Assembly: GCA_030844895.1 (NCBI GenBank)
Contig: CM061228.1
Coordinates: 54,301,081-54,365,080, forward strand
Length of the DNA stretch: 64,000 nt
Source of the DNA: Ambrosia x helenae
Taxonomy: Eukaryota > Streptophyta > Magnoliopsida > Asterales > Asteraceae
Direction: 5' to 3'
The notes under the pieces were generated by a model. It saw only the letters and a list, made by a program, of their open reading frames with translations. It did not search any database and was not told the DNA's origin. Shown piece by piece: positions 1 to 10,769 of this stretch; position 1 is the first letter of the stretch; each line of letters starts with the position of its first letter. Both the position numbers and the translations under genes were made by a program.

Positions 1-1
1 T

Positions 2-517
2 GCAGGAGCCCCATTTTTTATACCCCCATTTGCACCATATGCACTAGGTGCGGGAGACCTGTACCAGGTACCACCCTACTGCTTCACCGGACTACCGGGC
101 TTTGCCCCACCCTTCACACCCCTACCCATACCCGATATCGTCGGCCTGTCCCAGCCGACGTATACTGACATCCCCGGGCCGTCGCAGCCCCACGGGATGG
201 CCCCACTGTCAGGACCCGCATGGTCCACGGTGATCTCACTGGAGAGAGATTTCCAGACCCTCACCGACACGGTGCAGCGCACCGTGAGTCAGATGGAGCA
301 GCAGGCCCAGCTCATGTGGGCCAGGATCATTGATGCCAGGGACGCACTGGCACATTATGCTGAGGAGTTGTTGAGCATGGACGCTCATTGTGGTATTACG
401 GGCGACGCACACTTTGCGCATCGCCAATTCTTGTACGATCGTATTATGGCGATCAGTATGACCATTAGCATGTGCGCACCCCAGTACCAGTACCCGCCGC
501 CGCCGCCACCACAGTAG
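2..517 (+). CDS. Proline-rich ORF upstream of gag, open at the window edge
   Basis: The frame is open from base 2 to a TAG at 515-517 (171 codons visible; first internal ATG at 197). The first ~65 codons are rich in Pro, Phe, Tyr and Gly; the middle (from about 230 to 380) is a soluble helical stretch with LERDFQTL and QMEQQAQLMWARI; the end is YPPPPPPQ. I do not recognise the family. It lies 435 bp before the gypsy gag start on the same strand. As no LTR end or primer binding site separates the two, it may be an extra 5' ORF of the same chromovirus, or the end of an older element or gene that was inserted into. The long open frame suggests real coding sequence, but the true start lies before the window. 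Confidence 0.5.
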   Translation, partial: AGAPFFIPPFAPYALGAGDLYQVPPYCFTGLPGFAPPFTPLPIPDIVGLSQPTYTDIPGPSQPHGMAPLSGPAWSTVISLERDFQTLTDTVQRTVSQMEQQAQLMWARIIDARDALAHYAEELLSMDAHCGITGDAHFAHRQFLYDRIMAISMTISMCAPQYQYPPPPPPQ

Positions 518-555
518 CGATACATCAGGGACGCTTGGGAGATCACTTACGGACA

Positions 556-587
<32 letters not shown>

Positions 588-951
588 TGATAGCACAGCA
601 TGGGTTATAGCACCCATCTGCATTTTTGCCTAGCCGAGCGGGATTGTGCCGGTATATGACATTATGTTTCTAGTATATTTCAAAGGAGCAATGTATGAGG
701 AAGGTATCCTCGGTTTTTGTTATTATGAACAAATCATTGTACTCATGGTATTGAAATTAATGAAAATTTTGTTATGGTAAAATATGTGTTGTGATTGTCT
801 ACGATTATTATTACTTGTTCCGTTTATATTGTGATTGTATGATGTTGTTATTATTGTGTTCGTATGCTGTGTTGTTGTTTATACTTTATATGTGACGATA
901 TTGTATGAATGATCGCCAAAATTAACCTTTGATATTGATTATTGAAGAAAC
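518..951 (+). other. Non-coding gap before gypsy gag, with a (TAG)n microsatellite
   Basis: A (TAG)n run occupies about 556-587. The rest, 600-951, is AT-rich with no open frame, no LTR end (no terminal CA next to a tRNA-primer match) and no promoter I can defend. Confidence 0.6.
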
Positions 952-1600
952 ATGGCACCAGCCACCAGAAGCAACAGTGGAAATGAAAGACTGCCCACGA
1001 CACCCGAGGAGCTTGAAACCCTAGTTTCGGGACGTATCGCCCAAGCTCTCGCAGAACACAATGCCACGCGCACCGAAAGGTTGCGAGACCGAACCGGGAG
1101 CGACAGACGCGAAACCTCCCCTACTGGTAAGAAGACTTCGGGTATATACGACAGGAGCCTTCGTAAAACTCCTACCTTATATAATATGTTGCTTTATTAT
1201 TGCAGAATCGGCCTCACGAGAACGTGGCTGCACGTTTAAGGCTTTCCTGGACTGCAAAGCACTCAACTTCAGCGGCACTGAAGGTTCTGTCGGACTAGTC
1301 AAGTGGTTCGAGAAGACCGAAGCCGTGATCCGTATTAGCAGCTGTACCCCGCGACAGGCTATCATGTACGCCACTAACCTGTTTCTGGACCAAGTTCTAA
1401 CCTGGTGGAACAACCAAGTGCAGACACTGGGAGATGATGCTGCTTACTCCTTGTCATGGTTGGAGTTGAAAGAACTAATGATCGCCGAGTACTGCCCGGC
1501 AAGTGAAGTACAGAAGCTAGAGACTGAGTTCTGGAACCTCGCCATGATTGGATCGGACGTAGCTGGTTACACGTCCAGATTCCATGACCTCTCCCGTTAG
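952..1600 (+). pseudogene. gag: Gypsy gag, 5' part, with a candidate 79 bp intron
   Basis: Start ATG at 952 (MAPATRSNS). The first 58 codons run to 1126. The frame then breaks and resumes at 1206 in another frame with the Gag core (FKAFLDCKALNFSGTEG, LVKWFEKTEAV, WWNNQVQTLG), the usual Retrotrans_gag fold that multimerises into particles. The 79 bases between have GTAAG at 1127 and TTGCAG at 1200-1205; removing them restores the reading frame exactly at the conserved Gag core. The ORF stops at TAG 1598-1600, where a one-base loss shifts the frame; Gag continues in the next frame from 1600 (RLVTPESKK). So this copy cannot make full Gag. Confidence 0.8.
1127..1205 (+). other. Candidate spliceosomal intron in gypsy gag
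   Basis: 79 bp beginning GTAAGA and ending in a pyrimidine-rich tract plus GCAG (TTTATTATTGCAG). Exon 1 ends one base into a codon and exon 2 supplies the other two, so excision joins frame 1 to frame 2 without loss. 79 bp is near the lower end for plant introns. The alternative is a small insertion that happens to have GT-AG ends. Confidence 0.55.
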
Positions 1601-2652
1601 TGCCTCGTCTGGTCACCCCGGAAAGCAAGAAGGTGGAAAGATACCTCTTCGGACTGGCACCACAGATACGCGGCATGGTCACTGCTTCCAAACCTACAAC
1701 CATGCGCGAAGCTATCGACCTCGTCTTAAGCCTCACTGAAGACGCCATCCGAATGGGCACTCTAATCCGGAAAGTATCAGGGTTGAAGCTTACTGAGTCC
1801 AGCAGTGTTGAGGGTAAGAATCTGGGTACAAGTTCAGTCGTTGGGTCAAGCGAACAGGGAAATAGGCCAAGGTTTGGGAAGCGTAAGCGCGATGAAAGGA
1901 AAAAGGATGGATCATCAGGTTCAGGGAAGAAGGGAAAAGGGTATGTGGCCACTGGACGTGGAAATAATGGAAAGCAAGGTTATCAGGGCAGGAACAAAGT
2001 GATCTGCGGTAAGTGCCGTCGTTCGGGGCACAAGACAGAAGACTGCAGATCGGGAGCGCCAAAGAACGGTGGAGCGAGGCCCTGTTTCTCATGTGGATCG
2101 CTCGATCATTGGAAGAGGGACTGCCCCAAACTTAACAACCAAGCCCGTGGGCGGGCGTTCGTGATTGGTGCCGGTGACGCACGACAAGACCCTAATGTGG
2201 TCACTGGTACGTTCCCTCTAAATGGTCATTATGCTTCAGTATTGTTTGATACTGGCGCTGATTTTAGCTTCGTATCTGTCGAATTTAAAAGATTACTTGG
2301 TTTAAAGACTAGTAAGCTAGACACACCATACTCTATCGAACTAGCTAACGGTAAGACTATAGAAACTCGAGAGGTAGCGAAGGACTGTAAGTTGGATCTC
2401 TGTGGTCATGAGTTTGGCATTGATCTATTGCCAGTCGTACTGGGTAGCTTTGACATAGTCGTTGGCATGGATTGGCTATCCGCACACCGCGCCATCGTCG
2501 TGTGCAACGACAAAGTAATTCAAGTTCCCCTCGCAAGCGGCGAAACCCTGTCGATCCAAAGGGAAAGGCGTGGAACACCATTAAGAATTATTACCAGCAT
2601 GAAAGCCAGGAAGTGCCTAAGAAAGGTCTCGTCGCATTCTTGGCGCACGTAG
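1600..2652 (+). pseudogene. Gypsy Gag C-terminus, two zinc knuckles and aspartic protease
   Basis: Open frame continuing Gag after the frameshift at about 1598. The end of the capsid-like domain (ERYLFGLAPQIRGMV) is followed by a basic Gly/Ser/Lys-rich linker, a first CCHC knuckle CGKCRRSGHKTEDC (2004-2045), a second CFSCGSLDHWKRDC (2082-2123), and a retropepsin-like protease with the active-site triplet DTG in LFDTGADFSFVS (about 2243-2280). VVGMDWLSAH near 2465 is the second conserved protease block. The frame is lost near 2560-2590, before the RT, and the ORF ends in a shadow frame at 2652. The knuckles bind RNA during packaging; the protease would cut the polyprotein. Confidence 0.85.
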
Positions 2653-4001
2653 TAGACAAGAAGGCCGACGAGCGAAAGCTAGAAGACATTCCGATAGCCA
2701 GAGACTTTCCAGATGTGTTCCCAGAAGATTTGCCGGGATTGCCACCACCCCGACAAGTCGAGTTTCGCATCGACCTTGTTCCAGGAGCAGCACTAGTAGC
2801 GCGATCGCCATATCGCCTAGCTCCTTCTGAGATGCAGGAACTGTCTGGTCAACTGCAGGAGTTGTTGGACAAAGGTTTCATAAGACCAAGCTTCTCACCC
2901 TAGGGAGCTCCCGTCTTATTCGTGAAGAAGAAGGATGGCACTTTTCGAATGTGCATCGACTATCGAGAACTGAACAAGCTAACTATTAAAAATCGCTATC
3001 CTCTTCCCAGGATCGACGATTTGTTTGATCAACTTCAAGGATCCAGTTTCTACTCCAAGATCGATCTAAGGTCCGGCTATCATCAGTTGCGTATTCAGGA
3101 AGAAGACGTGCCAAAAACAGCATTCAGGACTCGTTACGGGCACTATGAGTTTCTGGTTATGCCATTCGGCCTAACCAACGCACCAGCTGTTTTCATGGAT
3201 TTGATGAACCGCGTGTGTAAGCCATACCTCGACAAATTTGTCATCGTCTTCATTGAGGATATCTTGATCTACTCACGCACTAAGGAAGAACACGAGGATC
3301 ATCTTCGGTTAATCCTCGAGGTACTACGCAAGGAGAAACTCTATGCTAAGTTTTCGAAATGTGACTTTTGGATTCGAGAGGTTCACTTTTTAGGCCACGT
3401 GGTGAATGAAAAGGGTATACATGTCGTTCCCGCCAAGATCGAAGCAATCAAGAATTGGGACGCCCCTAGGACGCCTACTGAAGTACGACAATTTCTTGGC
3501 CTTGCGGGTTACTACAGAAGGTTCATCGAGAACTTTTCTAAAATAGCACAGTCTTTAACCATGCTAACCCAAAAGGATAAGAAGTTTGAATGGACGGAAA
3601 GGCAGGAAGCAGCGTTCCAGTTGCTGAAGGATAAGTTATGTGGCGCCCCGATACTATCACTCCCCGATGGTACGGAAGACATCGTAGTTTACTGTGACGC
3701 CTCTCATCAGGGATTGGGTTGTGTATTGATGCAGCGAGAGAAGGTCATAGCCTATGCTTCCAGACAGCTAAAACTTCACGAGAAGAATTACACCACACAT
3801 GATCTGGAATTAGGAGCCGTGGTATTCGCGCTCAAGATATGGAGACATTATCTGTACGGAACCAAGTGTACGATCTTCACTGATCATAAAAGTTTGCAGC
3901 ACATCTTTGACCAAAAGGAATTAAACATGCGACAACGGCGATGGGTCGAATTATTGAACGATTACGATTGTGAGATAAAGTACCATACCGGGAAGTGTTG
4001 A
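2600..4001 (+). pseudogene. pol: Gypsy reverse transcriptase and RNase H, cut by the Copia insertion
   Basis: RT in frame 0 begins around 2600 (DFPDVFPEDLPGLPP). A TAG at 2901-2903 replaces the conserved Trp before GAPVLFVKKKDG. From 2922 the frame is open: CIDYRELNKLTIKNRYPLPR, DLRSGYHQ, TAFRTRYGHYEF, MPFGLTNAP. The catalytic box normally read FIDD is FIED here (GAG at 3255-3257), so the polymerase active site lacks one Asp. RNase H follows (YCDASHQGLG, TDHKSLQHI), and the sequence stops at KYHTGK, where the Copia 5' LTR begins at 3996. The last three bases before the stop at 4001 already belong to the LTR. RNase H resumes at 19236. Confidence 0.9.
3991..3995 (+). repeat. Target site duplication GGAAG, left copy (Copia)
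   Basis: GGAAG directly precedes the TGTTGATGCG start of the Copia 5' LTR and recurs at 19231-19235 directly after the 3' LTR. This is a 5 bp duplication, as expected for Ty1/copia integrase. Confidence 0.95.
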
Positions 4002-4512
4002 TGCGTTTTGCGACTAAGGATTGGATATATATAATTAACATATGTTAGAGCTTGGCCGAAGGTAAAATAAGTATGGGCGAATGTGAATATAATGGGGCGA
4101 AGGTAGATTTGAAGTGGGCGAAGGTAGACTGGACTTGACTAGAAGATAGATTCGACCACCAGAAGTGGGCGAAGGTGGAAAAAGGCTACGTTCGACCAGA
4201 AGAAATGGGCGAACGTGCAGTGCCTATATATAGTTTTTGTGTTTTTGATAATGTAAGAGAGTTGTCATTTGTGTCCAGGTTCAGATCAGGTTCAGAGGTG
4301 TTTTTGAGAAATAGTGTGTGTGTTCTAGATTAACATAAACTGATTGTAAATGCTTATTTGAATGAAGTTAATCTATGAAATGATATTGAAAATGATCTTG
4401 ATTGTGTTATGATTTGTGTTTTATCAATTTGTTTAGAACTAGGGTTTCCGCACCTAGTTTTGTGACTTGTATGATCGTATAATCCTGTTTTAGCTAAAAT
4501 CCAACGCTCACA
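3996..4512 (+). repeat. Copia 5' LTR
   Basis: 517 bp, starting TGTTGATGCG and ending CGCTCACA; matched base for base by 18713-19230 apart from two substitutions and one G. It contains eight copies of a GGNCGAANGTG-like motif between 4050 and 4220 on both strands, followed at 4224-4233 by a TATA box (CTATATATAG), which is the likely promoter of the genomic RNA. Confidence 0.95.
4050..4233 (+). promoter_or_regulatory. LTR promoter: motif array followed by a TATA box
   Basis: GGGCGAANGT-type motifs at about 4054, 4074, 4095, 4115, 4167 and 4207, with reverse-strand copies (TTCGACC) near 4151 and 4190. The last motif, GGGCGAACGTG at 4207-4217, sits 6 bp before CTATATATAG. The same arrangement and spacing recurs internally at 14299-14325. 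Confidence 0.65.
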
Positions 4513-4515
4513 AAG

Positions 4516-4527
4516 TGGTATCAGAGC
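4516..4527 (+). other. Primer binding site, initiator Met-tRNA type
   Basis: TGGTATCAGAGC three bases after the LTR end; complementary to the 3' end of plant initiator Met-tRNA, the usual primer for Copia reverse transcription. Confidence 0.9.
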
Positions 4528-5172
4528 TTAGAGGATCATACAACAACAAATTTGATAAAATCAGAGCTGATTTGGACATGTTTTTGACATAAAATCATCT
4601 GTTTTTACATAAACATTGTTTCTAAGAGTTTTTGATCGATTTAAAGGTGAATTTGTGGTCGAATTCAAGTTTTCCAAGACTTAAAGTTGTTCCAAATCAA
4701 TTCCGAAACATAACCTGATTAAGATCATTCAAATCCATGAACTTTTGAAAATCTGAGATCAGAATAACCGTTTTTCAAACAATAACCGTTTTTCAAAAAT
4801 GAGATCTGACTGTTTTGGGCGAACCTGGAACCTGACTTGAGTGTTGTGGTCGAACGTGCTGAAAAGTGGTCGAACCTGAGGAGTTTTTGGGCGAACCTGA
4901 AAATTTGTGTTGAACTTTTCACTTTCGGGTTGTAATTTTCACCTTCGACCATTTAATTTTGGACGAAAGTGGAAAATCTGTTGTCTGTGTCTACATTCTG
5001 GTCATAGATAAGTTCGGGTTTTACTGTTTGGACGAAAGTAGAACCAAAAGGGTCGAAAGTGAGAAAGTTTGGACGAACATAGGATTGTTTGGACGAACCT
5101 ACTATTTTTCGGGCGAACCTAGGATTTGTTGTTGAAAATTTTTCTAAGTGTTGAGATTTTCAGATTGTGATC
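4528..5172 (+). other. Copia leader with GGNCGAANGTG motif array
   Basis: Untranslated leader between PBS and gag. From about 4815 to 5120 it holds roughly eleven variants of the LTR motif (GGGCGAACCTG, GGTCGAACGTG, GGACGAAAGTG and one reverse copy CACCTTCGACC). No open frame competes with gag. Confidence 0.7.
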
Positions 5173-7275
5173 ATGTGGCGTTTTCAAACTACTCCGGGAT
5201 CAGCAACAACACAACCACAACAGCAGACGATGGACCCATGGACAGTGGCAGCGCAAAAGACGAACACACAGTCTTCACAACCACTTAACTACATGGCAAC
5301 GACAAGCACGATGCCTCAAAGTGTAGCACATCCAGCACTACAATCTGATTACTGGGGAGTAGCTGCAGCGGCGGTAAATACTCAAACCACTAATGCTATT
5401 TCTACTTTGATTAAGGATTTGTCTACAGGTAGTGGAACTCGGCCACCGAAGCTCATGGATATGCAAGAGTATAATCAGTGGCATACCATGTTCAAGATCC
5501 ATTTGGAAGGCATGGGAGTAGAAGGAGCAGAGGCTTGGAGCATGATTGTTAAAGGTTACACAGCACCGATTCTGGAGAATACAGGTGAGATGATTCCTTT
5601 GGAAAGCTTAACTGAGGACGAAAAGAAGAAATATGTGGTAGAGAAGAAGGCGTTTTCCCAACTGACACAGGCAATCACAAGTGACCTGTTGCATCAGTTT
5701 GGGACATGTACTACATCAAAGCAGCTTTGGGATAAGCTGAAGAGGAAGCATGATGGTAATGAGAAGACCAGGAGTCTGAGAATGGAGGAATTGGTCAAAG
5801 AGTTTGAGAATTTTTCTTTTATTAATAATGAAACTCTAAAAGAACTAACTCCGAGATATATGTATTTGTTGTCTGAATTGTCTAGTTATGGTGTACAGAT
5901 TCCAATGACTAAGCAGGTGGATAAGTTTGCAGATGCTTTACCACCACAATGGGATCAGCATGTGGAAGTACTGAGAGAGAAGGATGCTTATCAATTCTGG
6001 ACCATTTCAGAGTTTATCGAAAAGCTGGAGAACAAAGAGTTGGAGGATAGGAGGAAAGCTAGAAGGTCACAGATTCCTCAGAATCCCAGTTTGTATTTTG
6101 GAGGCACTTCAGTTCCAGCTGGAAACTCGAGCTCAGGAAGTATTGCACCACATGTTGCATGTATTTCTAATGTCATGGAATCATCAAAACCAACCACCAA
6201 CTACACACCACCACAATACAATTCCTACTCACAACCATCATATACACCACCACAATATAATTCCTACATTTCACCAATCTCCCCAATGCAACAAGCAAGT
6301 TTTTACACCGCTAACCAATCACAACAACCAGTAAACCAAGTTACTCAACATAAACAACAACCGGTGGTTTTGGATACATCTAACTTGGGAAATGTGACTG
6401 TGGAGGTTGCTCAGCAACACATTGCATTAGTCTCAGCAATGGTTTCATCCTACAATGGGTTGGTTGCTAGTCAGATTGGGAACAACAACTTAACCAACGA
6501 AGACTACGCACAGATAGACAAGGAAGAGATGGAACTCATTGACATTCAATGGGCTTTTGCGAGTATAATGAGAAGAGCAACAGAGTTCATCGAGAAAACA
6601 GGAAGGACTGATTTGGCAACTTCTCCCAACACAACCTATGGATTCAACAAGGAGAAGGTTACATGTTTTAATTGTGGAGAAAAAGGACACTTCAAAAGGG
6701 AATGCACCCAGCCACCTAAACAAGGTAATCGAAACCCTTTCAATGCAAATTACCAGAACCGTCAACAAAACCAAGTTTCTTACCAAAATAACAACAACTA
6801 CCAAAACCGAAACTTTAACAACCAAAACAGACAACCAAACACTCAAAACCAGATTCAAAACCAATCTCCTAACAACCCAAACCGAACAGTTGTACCTATC
6901 ACTACACCTAATGAGACTCAACAGAATGCGAGTCAGAACCAAGCTTTGGTGACTCAACAGGATGAGAGGTTTGACTGGTCGGGTATGCAAATAGGAGTTG
7001 AGGAAGTGACTACTGGTGGGAATGTGGCATGTGTTGTTTATCAGGTTGATATGGAAGAGTCGGTGGCAGTTGATGAGAAGAAAGAAACTGAGGAGAGTGA
7101 AAGTGATGATTCTGAGACTGAGATGGAATTGGAGAATGAACCTGTTGAGGTTAAGGCTGAGGAAACGAGTTCTGGAATGGTGATTGATTCTGTTACTGAT
7201 GTTCAAGAAGAGTGTAGATCAGTTTATTCAGATTCTGAGAGCGAATCAACACAGAGGCAAGTGTTGATTCTTTAG
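5173..7275 (+). pseudogene. gag: Copia Gag, N-terminal part
   Basis: Most likely start ATG at 5173 (MWRFQTTPG). A Gln/Thr-rich leader precedes the UBN2/Copia Gag core (MDMQEYNQWHTMFKIHLEG, LWDKLKRKHDGNEKTRSLRM, ELVKEFENFSF) at about residues 95-290. A Pro/Tyr/Asn/Gln-rich region follows, then the CCHC knuckle CFNCGEKGHFKREC (residues ~500-513), an Asn/Gln-rich tract and an acidic tail. The frame is lost close to the end: TAG 7273-7275 is met after a one-base shift within about 7245-7270, and Gag continues in frame 0. Gag would form cytoplasmic particles and bind RNA. At about 700 codons before the extension it is much longer than ordinary Copia Gag, as in Sireviruses. Confidence 0.88.
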
Positions 7276-9203
7276 ATGATGATATTGACCAGTTGCTGGC
7301 AGAAGCTGACTTTTTGATGACGAGGAAGTCGTGCATAGCTGATGATGCTTTCACCAAGATCGACTATTCCAAGTTTTTCACTGGAAAGGAAGCTCATTTT
7401 GCGTTGATGGCCATGACTGAACCGCCAAAACCTGTAAGTTCTGAATCTAGCACTGATGTTATGAGTGATAAATATTGTGGAACATGTGATAGATTGACTG
7501 AGGAGAATAAACAACTCCGAATTTCACGAGATAGTGCTATCTTGAACAGTCAATCTACTCGCAAAGAGTTGAATGCTTTTAACAAAGTATTAGATGGCTA
7601 TAAAAAGGACATTTCCGACTTGAAAAATACTTTGTCTTTGAAACAATTGGCCATAAACAACTATATCAATGAAATTGAAAACACCAAGTTGGAAATGGCA
7701 GCCATAAAATGCTTTGCTGAAAAGGTTAACAAGAAGTTGGAAAGTTATAAGAATGTTGCTTATGTGGTAGATCATATCATTGATGATAACACCACCAATT
7801 ACAAGTCTGTACCATCTCCGGTTCTTTTTGAAAATCATAACTATCACCAAGTTATACCGGAGAGTTCGGTAAAATCAGACTCATCATCAGAAATGGAATC
7901 TAATACCTCGAGTATTGGTGATCCATATTCCGATGTGAGACCGATTTTGGGCTTGAACAATGAGGGTGTTTATGCTGAGAGTGAGAATTCAGACTCAGAG
8001 AATGATGATACTGGTAGTGATCAAACTGTTAATGAATGTGAGATTCCAAAAGAAAATCACATCATTACTACTGAACCAGTGTCACCATCTGATCATGTTC
8101 ATCCGATGGCAAATGCTAATCGTGATAAAAAGTCTGAAAAGATTGATGTTAAGAAAGATAATGATGTTAAGAATGTGGTCAAAAAGAATGAGCTGAATGA
8201 ACAAAGTGATAAACCGGTTAAAGTGTTTTATCGGATGGAAGGATCCGATAAGATCATTTCTGATGAGGAATTTCCGATCAAAAATGTTAACTATTCTAAA
8301 CTTGATAAAATCTGGCAATAAAGCACAATATGGTTTCCAAAACATGAGAGAACCAATGAAATTCCACCAGAAATCTTAAAGAAACTGTTTTCAGAAGTTC
8401 CTCAAGAACCAAAGATACATGTCACCGAGTTCATTCGTCCAAATGATAAAGCAAATGGTTTTCATGAGCCCTCTTACTCGAAAGGACCACTTCCTGAGAG
8501 TCTGAGGAATCAACAGTATAATGATCAATTTCCTGTTAGATCATTTGCTTCACCAAATGCTCATTATGTCTTTGAAGAATATAGAAAATGCTTTAAATGT
8601 GGAGAACGTGGGCATTTACTTGCTCAGTGTCCATATGTAAGGCATAAAAGACATGAGGTTGAAGTTCGAAATTCCATGAGAAAGCCGATTGATCATTATG
8701 TTCCACCACATAGACGGGCTGTTCCTCAACAACAACAATTTTATAATCAAAACAATTTTCAAATGAGGAACAACCGTCCATTTCAATATGATCAAAGGAA
8801 TCGGATTGCTATGGAACATTCTTGGAGAAAGCCTGTGGTGAACTCAACAGTTGATAGGCAAAAGGTTCCACAAAAACCAATTGTCAAATCACATGTTGGA
8901 CCTAAGTCTGTTAATTCAGATAAGGTTGCCAAGAAAGTTACTTTTGGTAACAATGTTCAGAAACCAATTGAGAAACCAAAATCTCAAATTCGTATTCTCA
9001 AAAGGTCTGAACAATCTTGGACACCTAATGGTACTCTAGGAGCTTCTACTTCGAAGGTAAGTGAGAAAAATGAAACTGTTTTGAACAATCAGAAAAAGAT
9101 TGATCCAAAACAGAAAATTGTTGAAAAAGTGGTTGAGGATGTTTCTTTGAAAGCCAATGTTCAAAGGCCCAAGACTCAGGCTTGGGTCCCCCGAAAGAAC
9201 TAA
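7276..9203 (+). pseudogene. gag: Copia Gag extension: coiled-coil region and second zinc knuckle
   Basis: Continuation in frame 0. CGTCDRLTEENKQLR starts a helical, coiled-coil-like segment (about 7470-7760), followed by an acidic Ser-rich region and a Lys-rich stretch. A single in-frame TAA at 8319-8321 (IWQ, stop) interrupts it, but the frame stays open to TAA 9201-9203. A second CCHC knuckle, CFKCGERGHLLAQC, lies at 8589-8630, followed by His/Arg/Gln-rich and basic segments ending AWVPRKN. The coiled coil probably mediates Gag-Gag or host protein contact, as described for Sirevirus Gag. The final stop lies between a strong splice donor (9057) and acceptor (9224). Confidence 0.8.
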
Positions 9204-9224
9204 ATGTTTACTTTTTGTGTGCAG
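9057..9224 (+). promoter_or_regulatory. Candidate intron spanning the gag stop codon
   Basis: Donor AAG/GTAAGTGAG at 9057 and acceptor TTTTTGTGTGCAG/G ending at 9224. Length is 168 bp, exactly 56 codons. It contains the gag stop TAA 9201-9203; splicing would join gag directly and in frame to the protease (WIVDSGASGHMTG), whereas the unspliced RNA would make Gag alone. The interval also reads as ordinary Gag sequence, so splicing would be optional. Confidence 0.45.
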
Positions 9225-10769
9225 GGAGCTTCAGCTGGCCCTATTAGCAGTCTCTGGATTGTTGATAGTGGAGCTTCAGGCCACATGACGGGGATTTGGC
9301 GTTACTGTTTGATGTGAAAAATATTAATGGAGGATATGTTGCGTTCGCGGGTAATAAAGGAGGATATATTACGATGGAAGGAAGCGTGAGTAATGGGATT
9401 GTGACTTTCGAGCGGATTTCTTATGTCAAGCAGATAGACTATAATCTGTTGAGCGTCAGTCAAATATGCGATAAACAATTTTCTGTGCATTTTGATGACA
9501 AATCCTGCTATATTCTCAAACCGGGCTTCAAAATTCCAAAGGAGTGGGTTATGTTGATGGCACCTCGAGTCAACAATCTTTATATTCTTGATATGTCCAA
9601 GGCGATGACATCACAGGGACAGATAACATGCTTTTTATCCAAGGCGACCGAAAAAGAATCGATAATGTGGCACCGCAGAATGGGGCACATTCATCTGAGG
9701 AAAATGAATCAGTTAGTGAGAAATGGACTTGTCGATGGAGTAAACGTGAAACATTTCCATCTGAACGACAAGTGTGTAAAGTTGTATGAAAGGAAAACAA
9801 CACAGACAGTCCCATAAAGTGAAGAAAGTTAACTCTGTTGAGATGCCGCTTGAGCGATTGCACATGGACCTTTATTGTTTAGTCGTCACTGATGATTATT
9901 CACGATTTTCATGGGTGATGTGTTTGAAGAACAAAAGCGACACCTTTACAAACTTACAAGTTCTGTTCACTCGACTGGAGAATATCTACAATTTGAAGAT
10001 AAAAAGGATCAGGAGTGACAACGGGACGGAGTTCAAAAATGCAAAGATGGATGAACTTTGTGAAAGCAAAGGGATTCATCATGAATATTCGGCTCCGTAT
10101 ACCCCGCAACAGAACGGTGTTGCTGAAAGAAAGAATAGGACTCTAATTGAGGCGGCTCGAACAATGCTCGCTGATTCAAATCTTCCGGTAATGTTCTGGA
10201 ATGAGGCGATTTATGCAGCAAATTATACATTAAATCGGGTTATAACAGTGAAGAAGTTTGGAAAAACATCTTATGAGCTGTTACACCGACGAAAGCCCAA
10301 TTTAGAGTATCTAGAACCATTTGGGGCGCCATGCACGATGTTGAATCCAAGCGAGAAGTTTAGTCCTAAAGCCGAGGAAGGATATTTTGTTGGATATGCA
10401 ACCCCGCTTAAACGGGTATTCAACAAGCGAACTCGTCAAGTGGAGGATTGGGCTAACGTGGAAGTTCAACGATACACACAAAATTTGCAAGGCACGGGCC
10501 CTGATTGGATGTTTGATTACAAAGATTTCTTTGAATCATTCAACCTAGATAGCCTGGTTAAAGAAGCTGTTATCAGATTACTTTACGAGTGTGAAAACGC
10601 AGCAACTTCACCGTTGATGCGTCCAATCACCGTAAACCCCCCACCAGCTTCTAATGATACCAGTGCTCCTATACAAGAAGAAGAGATGTTTCAAGAAGCT
10701 TCAACTTCATTAGACACTTCAGAATCTGAAGATGAACAATTTGAAGAAGCCGTTCTTGAACATGCATAA
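9225..10769 (+). pseudogene. pol: Copia protease, pre-integrase and integrase
   Basis: The aspartic protease motif WIVDSGASGHMTG is at 9255-9293, then a frame shift next to GGGG (about 9290). Frame 2 runs 9296-9817 with the GAG-pre-integrase block (YNLLSVSQICDK, IMWHRRMGHIHLRKMNQL). A further shift near 9770-9790 leads to frame 0. The integrase core has the first Asp in LHMDLY, but about 15-16 residues that normally follow are missing, so LVVTDDYSRFSW comes at once. The second Asp is in RSDNGTEF and the Glu in NGVAERKNRT. The frame ends at TAA 10767-10769 inside the acidic linker before RT. With the internal deletion and stops, this integrase cannot be active. Confidence 0.88.

Noticed and set aside
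6490..7206. Minus-strand frame of 238 codons
   Set aside because: A shadow of the Copia gag in its Asn/Gln-rich part; no start context or domain of its own.
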